DNA of 64,000 bases from Pseudogracilibacillus auburnensis (GCF_003201975.1 NZ_QJJQ01000017.1:1-64000); one strand, 5' to 3'; shown: positions 48,552-58,122, numbered from the stretch's first letter. Notes: generated by a model not told the origin, from the letters alone. Numbers and translations: made by a program.

Positions 48552-48732
48552 TTGCAAAAATCTCCTTTAATCAATAACTGGATATAAAGAACCCTTCTAG
48601 CAAAAGCGCTATTTGGCTAAAAAAAATTCATTTCATATTCCCTTTCTCTTATAAGAGTACCATAAAATACGTGGACTATTAATGATAAGATTGATGAAAT
48701 GAGCTAATAGTAAAAAAGCAAAATTGATCGTG

Positions 48733-49818
48733 CTACAACCTAACGTCTAGTTTATTCAGTACATTTTCCGCTTCAGTTATCGTATGTTCCATTAATTGTT
48801 GAACTGTTTGTTTTTTAGCGATTCTTGGACTTTGACCAGACCAAAGTGACATACATTCCTTATCGTTCTCTTTACTGGCAGCTTTACGAATCAATTGTGT
48901 TAATGTATTTTGGATGGGAAATTGCGGAAAAGAATCTTCATGTTCTTTCATTCGCTGGATAAATTCATTTTTAATTCCGCGTGCATATTTTCCAGAAAAA
49001 GAGCGAGTGAGGATCGTTTCATCTTCTTTTCTTTGTAAGATTTCCTCTTTATGTACATTATGTGCTCCACTTTCCTTTGTCGTTAAAAACGCTGTACCCA
49101 TTTGAACAGCCTTTGCACCTAGGGCGAAAGCAGCAACGAGCCCACGCCCATCCATGATCCCTCCTGCAGCAATAACAGGAATTGTTACATGATCGACCAC
49201 CTGCGGAATTAGTGACATTAAACCGATCATGCTTTCTTCTGTCTCGTTGATGAAATTTCCACGATGACCGCCTGCTTCACTTCCCTGAACGACAACTATA
49301 TCCATTCCGAGCCGCTCTATTTCAATTGCCTCGTCCACCGTTGTCGCTGTGCCAATAATAATAATTCCGTTTTGTTTTAATTTTTTTATCATTGATTCTT
49401 TCGGCACTCCAAATGTAAAGGAGCAAACTGGTACTCGTGCTTCTATAATGACTTGGATTTGTTCACGAAAATTGTTTGCCATTGTTTCTGTCGTTGGTAG
49501 GGTTGTCGTTTCTTCTTTGATTAGTAATGATTCATGAAAAAGGTGTAATATTTCTTTCGCATCGTTTACTTCAGTCTTGTTTACAAGAAACTCATTTGGC
49601 ACAAAAAGATTTACTCCAAAACTTTTCGTCTTTTTTTGGATTTCCTTCAACTGACTCTTCAATTGATCTCCACTCATATACCCAGCTCCAACCATTCCAA
49701 GTCCACCATGTTTAGAGGATGCAACAACTAGTTCTGTCGTCGTTACCCCACCAGCCATCGGCGCTTGAATAATTGGGTATTCTATCTTCAACAATGTTGT
49801 AAGTTCATTTTTCAACAT
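48733..49818 (-). CDS. Nitronate monooxygenase / 2-nitropropane dioxygenase family
   Basis: This 361-residue TIM-barrel flavoprotein has IIQAPMAGGVTTTEL at the N-terminus, VVVQGSEAGGHRG for FMN phosphate binding, and IPVIAAGGIMDGRGLVAAFALGA. Members oxidise alkyl nitronates such as propionate 3-nitronate; some are quinone reductases or enoyl reductases. The frame is open 33 codons upstream, but AAGGGGTGG and the family start favour the ATG at 49818. Confidence 0.9.
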   Translation of the reverse strand: MLKNELTTLLKIEYPIIQAPMAGGVTTTELVVASSKHGGLGMVGAGYMSGDQLKSQLKEIQKKTKSFGVNLFVPNEFLVNKTEVNDAKEILHLFHESLLIKEETTTLPTTETMANNFREQIQVIIEARVPVCSFTFGVPKESMIKKLKQNGIIIIGTATTVDEAIEIERLGMDIVVVQGSEAGGHRGNFINETEESMIGLMSLIPQVVDHVTIPVIAAGGIMDGRGLVAAFALGAKAVQMGTAFLTTKESGAHNVHKEEILQRKEDETILTRSFSGKYARGIKNEFIQRMKEHEDSFPQFPIQNTLTQLIRKAASKENDKECMSLWSGQSPRIAKKQTVQQLMEHTITEAENVLNKLDVRL

Positions 49819-49881
49819 AAGACCACCCCTTTTTGACGTTACTTTATATTTATTGTAGCTGTAATGATTGCCTTCAACAAA

Positions 49882-49910
49882 TAAAAAAGAGAGATCCATA
49901 TAGAATCTCC
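49882..49910 (-). terminator. Terminator after gbsB
   Basis: On the minus strand GAGAT and ATCTC arms over a nine-base loop, followed by TCTTTTTTAT. It lies 11 bases after the gbsB stop. Confidence 0.65.
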
Positions 49911-49920
49911 CTGACATAAA

Positions 49921-51129
49921 TTAGATCGTTTTTGGTACTAGATTAAAACATCTTTTATAAATCCACTCATAATCTTTCAATGTTAAATCTCTTGGATTGC
50001 CGATTGTTTGTGGGTCTTTTAACGCTTCTTCCGATAATCTTTCAATCAGATCTTTCGAAACTCCTTGCTCTTCTAAACTAGGAATATTTAAGTCTGACAC
50101 AAGCTCATATACTTCATTTACCGCCGCTTTTGCTGCTTCTTCTGTCGACATATTAAAGGTGTTAACTCCGAGCGCTTGTGCGATACGAGCAAATTTTGCT
50201 GGATGTCCTTTCCAATTGTACTCCATTACCGGTCCCATCATTGCTGCAACACATTGACCGTGAGCAACTGGAATGATGCCTCCCAATGTTTGCGACATTG
50301 CATGTGCTGCGCCAGCCGATTCACTACCATAAGATAATCCTGCGAGCATCGCTGCTTGTGCCATGCCATAACGAGCTTCTAAATCTCCTCCATCTGCGTA
50401 AGCACGGCGAATGTATTTTGCGACATATTCAATTGCAAGTAGAGCAACCGCATCTGTTACAGGCTGTGCGTAATGCATCGTGTAACATTCTATCGCATGT
50501 GCTAACGCATCGATACCAGTCATTGCTGTTACATGAGGTGGCATTGACTTATGAAGTTCTGGATCAATAATCGTTAAATGAGCAGCGATAAGTGGTCCAC
50601 CTGTATTAAATTTATACTCGCGTTCTTCATCTGTAATAACGGCCCACTGTGTTACTTCCGATCCAGTACCTGCTGTTGTTGGAATCGTCGTTAAAGGAGG
50701 AATTCTATTTTCAAGTGGTTTCTTTCCTTCTGCCGCTTCATATTCTAAGACAGATCCATTGTGGGCAATTTCAACCCCAATTCCCTTTGCCGTATCCATT
50801 GAACTCCCACCACCAACTGCAATGAGTCCATCACAATTTGTATCCTTATACAGTGCTGAGCCTGCTGCCACAGATCGTACTGGTGGGTTGGGTTCTACTT
50901 TGTTAAACAAAACGATATCGATACCAGCTTCTTTTAATGCATTTTCTACTGGCTTTGTAACACCCGCTTCATATATTCCTGGATCTGTCACTAATAATAC
51001 CTTTGTGACACCTAAATTCTTTACTTCTTCCCCAACATATTTCACTGCACCAATCCCATGCTTAATTGCTGTTGGTACTTCAAACTGTTGAAATGTACAC
51101 ATATGCTCCACTTTCATCTTTAATCCCAT
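49921..51129 (-). CDS. gbsB: Choline dehydrogenase, type III (iron-containing) alcohol dehydrogenase
   Basis: A 402-residue iron-type alcohol dehydrogenase with the NAD motif GGGSSMDTAKG and metal ligands in GIDALAHAIE (Asp, His) and AAHAMSQTLGG and VAHGQC (His, His). Length equals GbsB of Bacillus subtilis, and the gbsA/gbsR neighbourhood supports oxidation of choline to betaine aldehyde. GGGAGG is spaced for the ATG at 51129, not the upstream in-frame ATG at 51144. Downstream of gbsA, 24 bases between. Confidence 0.93.
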   Translation of the reverse strand: MGLKMKVEHMCTFQQFEVPTAIKHGIGAVKYVGEEVKNLGVTKVLLVTDPGIYEAGVTKPVENALKEAGIDIVLFNKVEPNPPVRSVAAGSALYKDTNCDGLIAVGGGSSMDTAKGIGVEIAHNGSVLEYEAAEGKKPLENRIPPLTTIPTTAGTGSEVTQWAVITDEEREYKFNTGGPLIAAHLTIIDPELHKSMPPHVTAMTGIDALAHAIECYTMHYAQPVTDAVALLAIEYVAKYIRRAYADGGDLEARYGMAQAAMLAGLSYGSESAGAAHAMSQTLGGIIPVAHGQCVAAMMGPVMEYNWKGHPAKFARIAQALGVNTFNMSTEEAAKAAVNEVYELVSDLNIPSLEEQGVSKDLIERLSEEALKDPQTIGNPRDLTLKDYEWIYKRCFNLVPKTI

Positions 51130-51153
51130 TGTTATTCCTCCCATAAAACATTT

Positions 51154-52638
51154 CTATCTATCTTCTGTTCCAAACCAATTCATAGCTTCCGGCTGTAAAT
51201 TATGGAAAACATGTTTTTGCTCTTGATATTCTTGAAGTCCTGTTTTACCTAATTCACGTCCAAATCCAGACTGCTTAAAACCACCCCATGGCGCTTGTGG
51301 GAAGTAGATATTAAAATCATTAATCCAAACAGTTCCCATACGCATTTTTGCTACACAACGCTCCGCTTTTGCTAGATCTTGTGTCCAAACTCCACCTGAA
51401 AGCCCATATGGAGAATCATTTGCTAAAATAATTGCTTCTTCTTCTGTCGAAAACTTTTCTACCGTAATGACTGGACCAAACCCTTCATTTTGGACAACGG
51501 ACATATTAGTTGTACAGTCCGTTAAAACTGTCGGTAAGTAAAAGAAGCCTGCTTTTAATTCTTCTGATTCAGGTTGCCTTCCACCAATAGCAACAGTAGC
51601 GCCCTCTTCAATACCATCTTTAACATATGAAATTACTTTTTGTAGATGTTCTTTTGAAATAAGTGGCCCCATTTCTGTTGATTCTTCAAAACCATTTCCC
51701 AATCTTATATTTTTCACTCGCCTAACTAGTGCATCGATAAATGTATCATGAATACTTTCTTCAACAATGATTCTCGTGCCAGCTGAACAAATTTGCCCTG
51801 CATGAAAAAAAACAGCGTTCATCGCTTGATCAACAGCGGTATTAAAGTCTGCATCAGCAAAAATAATATTCGGATTTTTCCCACCAAGCTCTAAAGCAAC
51901 TTTTTTAACATTACTACTTGCTGCTTGCATGATTTTCTTTCCCGTTTCTAATCCACCTGTAAATGAAACGAGATCGACATCCGTATGAACTGATAATTCA
52001 GCACCAACTGTATGACCAGGGCCGAGTACAAGATTTACTACTCCTTTTGGTACACCCGCTTCCTCCATTAATTCAAACACTTTTATCGTTGTCAGTGGTG
52101 TAATTTCACTTGGCTTCATGACAAGAGTGTTTCCAGCGACAAGTGCCGGTGCTAATTTCCATGAAGCTTGTAAGAGTGGGTAATTCCATGGAGTAATTTG
52201 AGCACAAACACCAACCGGTTCATATACGACTTTACTAACAGAGTTTGGGACTTGTGAGTCAATTATTTCCTCACATTTTTGCTGAGCAAGGTCTGCATAA
52301 TAATGAAATACACATGCAATATCATCCATATCCCAACGGCTTTCTTCTAATGTTTTTCCTGTATTTAATGTTTCAAGTGTCGCAAGTTCTTCTTTATCAC
52401 GTTCGATAAGCTCGGCAATTTTTCTAACAATTTTTCCTCGCTCTAATGATGACATATATGCCCAATCTCCGTAATCAAATGCTTTTCTTGCTGCTGCCAC
52501 GGCTGTTTTGGCATCTGTTTCATTACTTTCAGTCACTTGTGCAATGCTCTTTTGATTAAAGGGATTAATAATTTCCCTACTATTTTTTGCATTCGAATAA
52601 ACCCATTTGCCATCAATAAATTGTTTTTTGATGTCCAA
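51154..52638 (-). CDS. gbsA: Betaine aldehyde dehydrogenase
   Basis: A 494-residue NAD-dependent aldehyde dehydrogenase. FTGGLETGKKIM is the cofactor segment, LELGGKNPNIIFADAD carries the general base glutamate, and AGQICSAGTRIIV the catalytic cysteine. It makes glycine betaine, an osmoprotectant. The GTG at 52653 is open, but GGGGGAGG immediately after it points to the TTG at 52638. First gene of gbsAB, divergent from gbsR. Confidence 0.94.
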   Translation of the reverse strand: MDIKKQFIDGKWVYSNAKNSREIINPFNQKSIAQVTESNETDAKTAVAAARKAFDYGDWAYMSSLERGKIVRKIAELIERDKEELATLETLNTGKTLEESRWDMDDIACVFHYYADLAQQKCEEIIDSQVPNSVSKVVYEPVGVCAQITPWNYPLLQASWKLAPALVAGNTLVMKPSEITPLTTIKVFELMEEAGVPKGVVNLVLGPGHTVGAELSVHTDVDLVSFTGGLETGKKIMQAASSNVKKVALELGGKNPNIIFADADFNTAVDQAMNAVFFHAGQICSAGTRIIVEESIHDTFIDALVRRVKNIRLGNGFEESTEMGPLISKEHLQKVISYVKDGIEEGATVAIGGRQPESEELKAGFFYLPTVLTDCTTNMSVVQNEGFGPVITVEKFSTEEEAIILANDSPYGLSGGVWTQDLAKAERCVAKMRMGTVWINDFNIYFPQAPWGGFKQSGFGRELGKTGLQEYQEQKHVFHNLQPEAMNWFGTEDR

Positions 52639-52664
52639 ATGAACCTCCCCCACTTCATTTAATT

Positions 52665-52684
52665 TGTTAAGAAAAAATTTAACA
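52665..52684. promoter_or_regulatory. Candidate GbsR operator 1
   Basis: TGTTAA-GAAAAAAT-TTAACA, a palindrome with 6-bp arms lying between the gbsA promoter and its ribosome binding site. Its first 18 bases recur exactly at 52788-52805. Position downstream of the promoter suggests repression by roadblock. Confidence 0.65.
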
Positions 52685-52698
52685 TTCTGAACGTTATT

Positions 52699-52727
52699 AA
52701 CATAACATAAAGGAAAATAGTTGTCAA
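52699..52727 (-). promoter_or_regulatory. Promoter of gbsAB
   Basis: On the minus strand TTGACA (52727-52722), 17 bp, TATGTT (52704-52699). Confidence 0.7.
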
Positions 52728-52753
52728 AACTACAAAAAATCTTCTTTATTCAT

Positions 52754-52781
52754 TTGACATATCTTTAATATACGATAAGAT
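52754..52781 (+). promoter_or_regulatory. Promoter of gbsR
   Basis: TTGACA (52754-52759), 16 bp, TAAGAT (52776-52781), back to back with the gbsAB promoter. Confidence 0.65.
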
Positions 52782-52787
52782 TAAAAA

Positions 52788-52805
52788 TGTTAAGAAAAAA
52801 TTTAA
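52788..52805. promoter_or_regulatory. Candidate GbsR operator 2
   Basis: An exact 18-bp copy of operator 1 (TGTTAAGAAAAAATTTAA), immediately after the gbsR -10 box and 29 bases before the gbsR start. It would give autoregulation. Confidence 0.6.
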
Positions 52806-52834
52806 TTTAACTAATGAACAATAGAGGTGTACAA

Positions 52835-53395
52835 ATGAACCTTTCTCAAAATGATCAAGCGTTGGAAACCATTGAAGAAGCGGAAAACATCGTGATCAAT
52901 GCGATTTCAGAAACAATGGATCTCTACGGTGTTACTCCTTCAACGGGTCAACTATATGCAACGATGTATTTTAAAGAGGAAATGACATTAGATGAGATGC
53001 GTGATGAACTTGGGATGAGTAAACCAAGTATGAGTACAGGAGTTAGAAAATTACAAGAAATCGAAATGGTAAAGAAAGTGTTTCAGCGTGGATCAAGAAA
53101 ACATAATTATATTGCCGAAAAGGATTTTTTTCATTCATTTATCTCGTATTTTTGCCAAATGTGGGATCGAGAAGCAAATACGAATATGGCTGCAATTAGA
53201 CAAGCACAAATCCTGTTAAATGAAGTAATCAAGGATTCATCTGTTTCTTCCATTATTCGTGAAGATGCAGAAAAAAAAGCACGTTTACTCGAAGATTCCA
53301 AAAAGTATTATCGTTGGCTAAAGCGATTAGTGAAAAGTATCCGAAGTGGTGAAATATACGAATTTTTACCGAAAGATCCACCAGAAACCAACTAA
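52835..53395 (+). CDS. gbsR: GbsR-family choline-responsive transcriptional repressor
   Basis: A 186-residue MarR-like winged-helix protein (about 35-95: LYATMYFKEEMTLDEMRDEL, then GMSKPSMSTGVRKLQEIEMV) with a helical C-terminal dimerisation region. Length and divergence from gbsAB match GbsR, which senses choline and represses choline oxidation and uptake genes. AGAGGTG fits the ATG at 52835; the ATG at 52814 has no site. 18 bases precede the downstream binding-protein gene, so they are co-transcribed. Confidence 0.92.
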   Translation: MNLSQNDQALETIEEAENIVINAISETMDLYGVTPSTGQLYATMYFKEEMTLDEMRDELGMSKPSMSTGVRKLQEIEMVKKVFQRGSRKHNYIAEKDFFHSFISYFCQMWDREANTNMAAIRQAQILLNEVIKDSSVSSIIREDAEKKARLLEDSKKYYRWLKRLVKSIRSGEIYEFLPKDPPETN

Positions 53396-53413
53396 ATTTC
53401 TATGGAGGATTTT

Positions 53414-54283
53414 ATGAGATTTAAATATTTGATGATAATAGTATTAAGTTTTTCCGTCCTCATTTCTGCGTGTGGCGGTAAAAAGGAAGATGAAACAAAA
53501 GATACGGATGTAAGAGTAATTGAAATGGGGCAAATAAATTGGGCCGAAAACATAGCTGTGTCAAATATGTGGAAAGTTATCTTAGAGGACAAAGGATATG
53601 AAGTTAACTTTAATGTCCTTGATATAGGTACCACAATGGCAGCACTTGCAAACAATGAACTCGATGTTGGCTTAGAAGTATGGTTACCAGTTCAAGATGC
53701 TAATTACTTAGAACAATACAAAGAGGAGATTCATTTTTCAGATGAAACATGGTACGATAATGCAAAAGTAGGCTTAGTTGTTCCAAGCTATGTGGAAGAA
53801 GTAAATAGCATTGAAGATTTAAATGATTATCAAGCATTATTTGAAAGCGTCATTGTCGGGTTTGACCCAGGGGCAGGAACAATGGAGGTAACGGAAGACT
53901 TAATTGCTGCGTATGACTTACATTACGAATTACTTCCTAGCTCAGAACCGGCAATGGTGACAGAAATTAAGGAAGCAATTGATCAAGGAGACCCGATCGT
54001 TGCTCCTCTCTGGAGTCCACATCGGATATTTTCAGAAGTCGATTTAAAGTACTTGGAAGATCCGAAAGAAGTATATGGTGGAGTAGAAAAAATTCACCAT
54101 GCTACACGTCATGGGTTTGCAGAAGATTTTCCTGAAGTCGATCGTTGGTTAAAAAATTGGAAGATGGACGATGATCAAATCGGGGCATTGATGAGCTATG
54201 TTGCAGATGCTGACGATCCGATCGAAGGTGCAAAACAGTGGGTAGAAGAAAATGAAGATACGATAAATGAATGGTTAGATTAA
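53414..54283 (+). CDS. Glycine betaine/choline-type ABC substrate-binding lipoprotein (OpuAC family)
   Basis: This 289-residue lipoprotein (LISAC, lipid Cys20) is of the OpuAC type, with EMGQINWAENIAVSNMW, NNELDVGLEVWLP and VAPLWSPHRIFSEVDL; the aromatic residues would form the quaternary-amine cage. GGAGG fits the ATG at 53414 rather than 53402. It is co-transcribed with gbsR, but no permease or ATPase gene follows, so it must use components encoded elsewhere. Confidence 0.9.
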   Translation: MRFKYLMIIVLSFSVLISACGGKKEDETKDTDVRVIEMGQINWAENIAVSNMWKVILEDKGYEVNFNVLDIGTTMAALANNELDVGLEVWLPVQDANYLEQYKEEIHFSDETWYDNAKVGLVVPSYVEEVNSIEDLNDYQALFESVIVGFDPGAGTMEVTEDLIAAYDLHYELLPSSEPAMVTEIKEAIDQGDPIVAPLWSPHRIFSEVDLKYLEDPKEVYGGVEKIHHATRHGFAEDFPEVDRWLKNWKMDDDQIGALMSYVADADDPIEGAKQWVEENEDTINEWLD

Positions 54284-54285
54284 AA

Positions 54286-54313
54286 GTCGAGGTAAATTCC
54301 CCTCGGCTTTTTT
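54286..54313 (+). terminator. Terminator after the OpuAC-type gene
   Basis: GTCGAGG pairs with CCTCGGC (one G-T pair), followed by six T. Confidence 0.85.
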
Positions 54314-54346
54314 CTTATAAAAAGACTTGGTTCAGTATGAAGTTTC

Positions 54347-54440
54347 GACACACAGGACTCGCTAGGGTAAACATTGCGACAATGATTGTCGACGGGACGA
54401 GTAACTGCAGTCCCATTCCCAAGACGTCACGTCGTTCGTT
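54347..54440 (+). repeat. Dispersed hairpin repeat (family A), diverged copy
   Basis: GACACACAGGACTCGCTAGG, then CGGGAC (54393-54398)/GTCCCA (54410-54415), then AAGACGTCACGTCGTTCG. Here the left arm is changed to CGGGAC. Confidence 0.6.
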
Positions 54441-54512
54441 TGCTTCATTTCTCCACCGAACCTTAGTCGTACTTATTTCCGAGTTTGGAAAATAAAGGAG
54501 GATTTATTTGCA

Positions 54513-54573
54513 TAAATGCGCAACATCACTTCTTACTTCGCTCCTAGTTCGTCAGTCAGTGTGTTTGCTAGCG
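54513..54573 (+). repeat. Dispersed repeat (family B), copy 3
   Basis: Reads GCGCAACATCACTTCTTAC, then GTTCGTCAGTCAGTGTGTTT, matching the minus-strand copies at 46.0 and 46.2 kb. Confidence 0.65.
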
Positions 54574-54723
54574 GCACTTACTCCCCTGCCTATAGAGGTG
54601 GGAGATCTGGTAACGCCGCGAAGATAAACGAATCTTCCCCACCGTTCCTTACATATCTTCCGTATAATTTATCCACATTCGAATATATTAATTTATAGGA
54701 ATATACATGGGAGGAGGAACTAT

Positions 54724-56334
54724 ATGGAGTTAATCGCTAGTATGCTCATCATTATTGCAGTTATTCTTTTCATCTTCCTATTCTTAGCATTTACTTTTTT
54801 ACTCCTTTATTTAGTTTTATTTGATCAAAGACAAAAAATGCATTCCATTCTACGAAACTACCCTGTACTCGGCAGGGTGCGTTATTTTTTAGAAAAAATC
54901 GGACCTGAATTAAGGCAATATTGGTTTAATAATGACACAGAGGGAAAGCCTTTTTCACGAGACGACTATGAACATATTGTCCGAAGTGCAAAGTATAAAC
55001 GAGATGTCATCGGTTTTGGTTCGAAACGTGATTATGAAGAAGAAGGATATTATGTTCGCAATGAGATGTTTCCAAAATTAATAGAGGAACTAAATGTTGA
55101 TGAAGATGTCATTGTGTTAACAAAAAAATATTTATTACTACGTGATCCACTATTTACACAACGAAAAGAAGTGTTGCAAGATGATAAATCGTTCGCTTAT
55201 CTTTTAACAGATGAAGATGCTGTTGTAATCGGTCCAAATACGACACACCCTTTTGTAACGAAAGGACTGATCGGGATGTCGGCGATGAGTTATGGTGCTC
55301 TAGGCAAAAATGCGATAACTGCTTTATCGAAAGGGTTAGGGCTAGCACAAGGGACATGGATGAATACTGGGGAAGGTGGTCTAGCGCCATATCACCTTGA
55401 AGGAAATGTCGACATCATTATGCAAATTGGACCAGCCATGTTTGGTGTCCGTAATAAAGACGGTGAACTAGACAGAGAAGAACTAAAACGGAAAGGTGAA
55501 ATCTCTCAAATTAAAGCTTTTGAAATAAAACTTGCCCAAGGTGCCAAAACGCGAGGTGGCCATATTGATGCCGAAAAAGTAAACCCTGAAATTGCAGAAA
55601 TTCGTAGGGTTGAACCATATCGATCAATCGACAGTCCAAACCGGTTTCATCAATTCGATTCTATTCCGACCATGTTTGAATACATCGATCAAATTCGTGA
55701 AGTGACCGGAAAGCCTGTCGGCATTAAAATTGTCGTCGGTGGCACGGATAGTATCGCACCACTCGCTAAGTACATGAAAGAAACTGGGCAAGGACCTGAC
55801 TTTATTTCAGTTGATGGTGGAGAAGGTGGGACAGGGGCTTCTTATCAAGAGCTAATTGATAGTGTTGGACTTCCGATTAGATCCGCCCTTCCTATACTTG
55901 ATTTAACGTTAAAAAAATACGGGGTGCGAGAACGAGTAAAGATTATTGCATCCGCCAAGCTGTTTACTCCTGACCGGATTGCTATTGCACTCGCAATGGG
56001 GGCAGATCTTATCAATATAGCACGTGGCTTTATGATCTCTGTCGGTTGTATCCAAACATTGAAATGTCATGCAAACATTTGCCCTGTTGGTGTGGCCACA
56101 ACTGATCCTAACTTACAAAAAGCACTTGTCATTGAAGAAAAAAAACACCGGGTCGCTAATTATTTAATTACGCTACGCCGGGGATTGTTTCGAATTTCTG
56201 CTGCCGCTGGTCTTGAATCCCCTGTTCAATTTGAGGCAAAACATATTATGTATAAAGATGATCATGGCGTTGTTTATCCTCTCGAACAAATTTTACACGA
56301 AATGGGTAAACAAATTGGCACAGATTCACTTTAA
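54724..56334 (+). CDS. Membrane-anchored FMN-binding glutamate-synthase-like protein (YerD type)
   Basis: This 536-residue protein has an N-terminal membrane helix (about 6-34) followed by the central FMN domain of glutamate synthase. Seen are MSAMSYGALGKNAITALSKG, GTDSIAPLAKYMKETGQGP, FISVDGGEGGTGASYQ and CHANICPVGVATTDP, the last supplying cysteines of the 3Fe-4S cluster. It lacks the glutamine amidotransferase domain, so it is not a complete GltB. Similar in size to Bacillus subtilis YerD (about 525). Physiological substrate unknown. GGGAGGAGG precedes the ATG. Confidence 0.9.
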   Translation: MELIASMLIIIAVILFIFLFLAFTFLLLYLVLFDQRQKMHSILRNYPVLGRVRYFLEKIGPELRQYWFNNDTEGKPFSRDDYEHIVRSAKYKRDVIGFGSKRDYEEEGYYVRNEMFPKLIEELNVDEDVIVLTKKYLLLRDPLFTQRKEVLQDDKSFAYLLTDEDAVVIGPNTTHPFVTKGLIGMSAMSYGALGKNAITALSKGLGLAQGTWMNTGEGGLAPYHLEGNVDIIMQIGPAMFGVRNKDGELDREELKRKGEISQIKAFEIKLAQGAKTRGGHIDAEKVNPEIAEIRRVEPYRSIDSPNRFHQFDSIPTMFEYIDQIREVTGKPVGIKIVVGGTDSIAPLAKYMKETGQGPDFISVDGGEGGTGASYQELIDSVGLPIRSALPILDLTLKKYGVRERVKIIASAKLFTPDRIAIALAMGADLINIARGFMISVGCIQTLKCHANICPVGVATTDPNLQKALVIEEKKHRVANYLITLRRGLFRISAAAGLESPVQFEAKHIMYKDDHGVVYPLEQILHEMGKQIGTDSL

Positions 56335-56446
56335 TGAGTCAAGATGTACGTGCTTTTTTCCTCTTGCAATCTTTTCATCTCCAATGTATAGTAAATTTAT
56401 ATGAATTATTAATTTTATAGGTGAAAGTTTGTCAGGAGGAAATAAG

Positions 56447-57460
56447 TTGATTCAACTAGAACATGTTTCCAAAACATATAAACGGAATGGAACAGAAACA
56501 ATAGCGTTAAACAATGTTAGTTTGCAAATCAATAAAGGAGATATTTTTGGTGTCATTGGGTTTAGTGGTGCAGGAAAAAGTACATTAATCCGGATGGTAA
56601 ACTATTTAGAAAAGCCGACATCTGGAACGGTTTTGATCGATGGCAATGATGTAAGTGACTACACAATGCAGGAACTTAGAAAAACTCGGAAAAACATCGG
56701 GATGATTTTCCAACATTTTAATCTATTAAACTCGAAGACAATTTTTCATAATGTTGCCATTCCACTTATCTTAGCTAAAACAGATAAAAAAGTGATCAAA
56801 GAACGTGTGATGGAATTATTACAATTTGTCGGATTGGAAGAGAAGGCAACTAATTATCCAAATGAATTATCTGGAGGGCAAAAACAACGAATCGGGATTG
56901 CACGTGCACTTGCTTCCAATCCATCTATTTTATTATGTGATGAGGCTACATCTGCACTAGATCCACAAACGACCGATTCGATCTTACAATTGTTGCAAAA
57001 AATTAATCAAGCATACAATATTACAATCATGATTATTACGCACGAAATGAGTATTATTCAAAAGATTTGTAATCGTGTCGCTGTCATGGAAAAAGGTGAA
57101 ATTATTGAGGAAGGCAATGTGCTAGAAGTGTTTGGAAATCCAAAACATTCTTCCACGAAAAATTTTGTTCGAACAGTTTTACAAGATGAAATTCCAGAAA
57201 ATATTCGTAAAAAGATAAACGTGATTCCTGGAAGTAGACTATTTAAAATTGATTTTAATGATGAATCAAATGAGTTAATTAATGATATGATTCGCAATTT
57301 CGGTGTCACTGTTAACTTAATTTATGCGACGATGAACGAAATTAAAACGAATACGATCGGCCATATGGTCATTCAATTAATTGGAGCTTCAGCTACTGTA
57401 AATCAGGCTGTATCCTTTTTATCTACCAAAGAAATATATGTGAAGGAGTTGGCTTACTAA
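56447..57460 (+). CDS. metN: Methionine-type ABC transporter ATP-binding protein
   Basis: A 337-residue ATPase with Walker A GFSGAGKST, Q-loop IFQHFNLL, signature ELSGGQKQR, Walker B LLCDEATSALD, and the C-terminal NIL domain (about 260-337) that mediates regulation by methionine in MetN. The frame is open from TTG 56429, but AGGAGG at 56434-56439 fits the TTG at 56447. Overlaps metI by one base. No S-box riboswitch was found upstream. Confidence 0.92.
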   Translation: MIQLEHVSKTYKRNGTETIALNNVSLQINKGDIFGVIGFSGAGKSTLIRMVNYLEKPTSGTVLIDGNDVSDYTMQELRKTRKNIGMIFQHFNLLNSKTIFHNVAIPLILAKTDKKVIKERVMELLQFVGLEEKATNYPNELSGGQKQRIGIARALASNPSILLCDEATSALDPQTTDSILQLLQKINQAYNITIMIITHEMSIIQKICNRVAVMEKGEIIEEGNVLEVFGNPKHSSTKNFVRTVLQDEIPENIRKKINVIPGSRLFKIDFNDESNELINDMIRNFGVTVNLIYATMNEIKTNTIGHMVIQLIGASATVNQAVSFLSTKEIYVKELAY

Positions 57461-58122
57461 TGTTTCAGACAACAGTTACAGTTGATCAATTCCTTCAAGC
57501 GATGGTGGATACTTTTTATATGGTAGGATTTTCTTTACTTGTTGGGTCGATCATCGGCATCCCGCTCGGAATTTTACTTGTCATTACGAGGCCGGGAGGA
57601 ATTATCGAAAATAGTGTTTTTTTCAAAATGGTCAATCCAGTGATCAATATGGTTAGATCCTTACCTTTTATTATTTTATTAGTTGCGATTATTCCATTTA
57701 CACGTCTCATTGTGCAAACATCAATCGGAACAGCGGCAGCTATCGTTCCGTTAATTATTTATGTATCACCATTTATTGCAAGACTTGTTGAAAACTCGAT
57801 CTTAGAAGTCGATGATGGGATTATTGAAGCAGCTGAATCGATGGGTGCTACGCCAATGCAGACGATTTGGTACTTTCTCGTTCCTGAAGCAATGGGATCT
57901 CTTATTTTAAGCTTAACTACTGCTACCATTAGTTTACTTAGTGCCACAGCAATGGCTGGAGCTGTAGGTGGAGGCGGTATAGGTGATTTAGCAATCAGTT
58001 ATGGGTATGAGCGTTTCGATTCCTTTATTATGCTCGTTACTGTCGTTGTATTAATCATTTTTGTGCAAGTTATTCAATCTGTTGGAAACTGGCTAGCCGC
58101 TAAAGTACGACGGGAAAATTAA
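57460..58122 (+). CDS. metI: Methionine-type ABC transporter permease
   Basis: This 220-residue permease has five membrane segments and the cytoplasmic loop EAAESMGATPMQTIW that contacts MetN, plus SATAMAGAVGGGGIGDLAI near the end, typical of MetI. The ATG overlaps the metN stop. Followed by a bidirectional terminator and the convergent binding protein. Confidence 0.93.
   Translation: MFQTTVTVDQFLQAMVDTFYMVGFSLLVGSIIGIPLGILLVITRPGGIIENSVFFKMVNPVINMVRSLPFIILLVAIIPFTRLIVQTSIGTAAAIVPLIIYVSPFIARLVENSILEVDDGIIEAAESMGATPMQTIWYFLVPEAMGSLILSLTTATISLLSATAMAGAVGGGGIGDLAISYGYERFDSFIMLVTVVVLIIFVQVIQSVGNWLAAKVRREN

Larger units (their letters stand above)
54314..54723. other. Intergenic region with two repeat elements
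   Basis: Contains a family A element (54347-54440) and a family B element (54513-54573), then GC-richer DNA to about 54650. The promoter of the next gene probably lies at 54660-54705. No gene seen. Confidence 0.5.

Noticed and set aside
56335-56446. S-box (SAM riboswitch) before metN
   Set aside because: None of the conserved S-box helices or the terminator is present.
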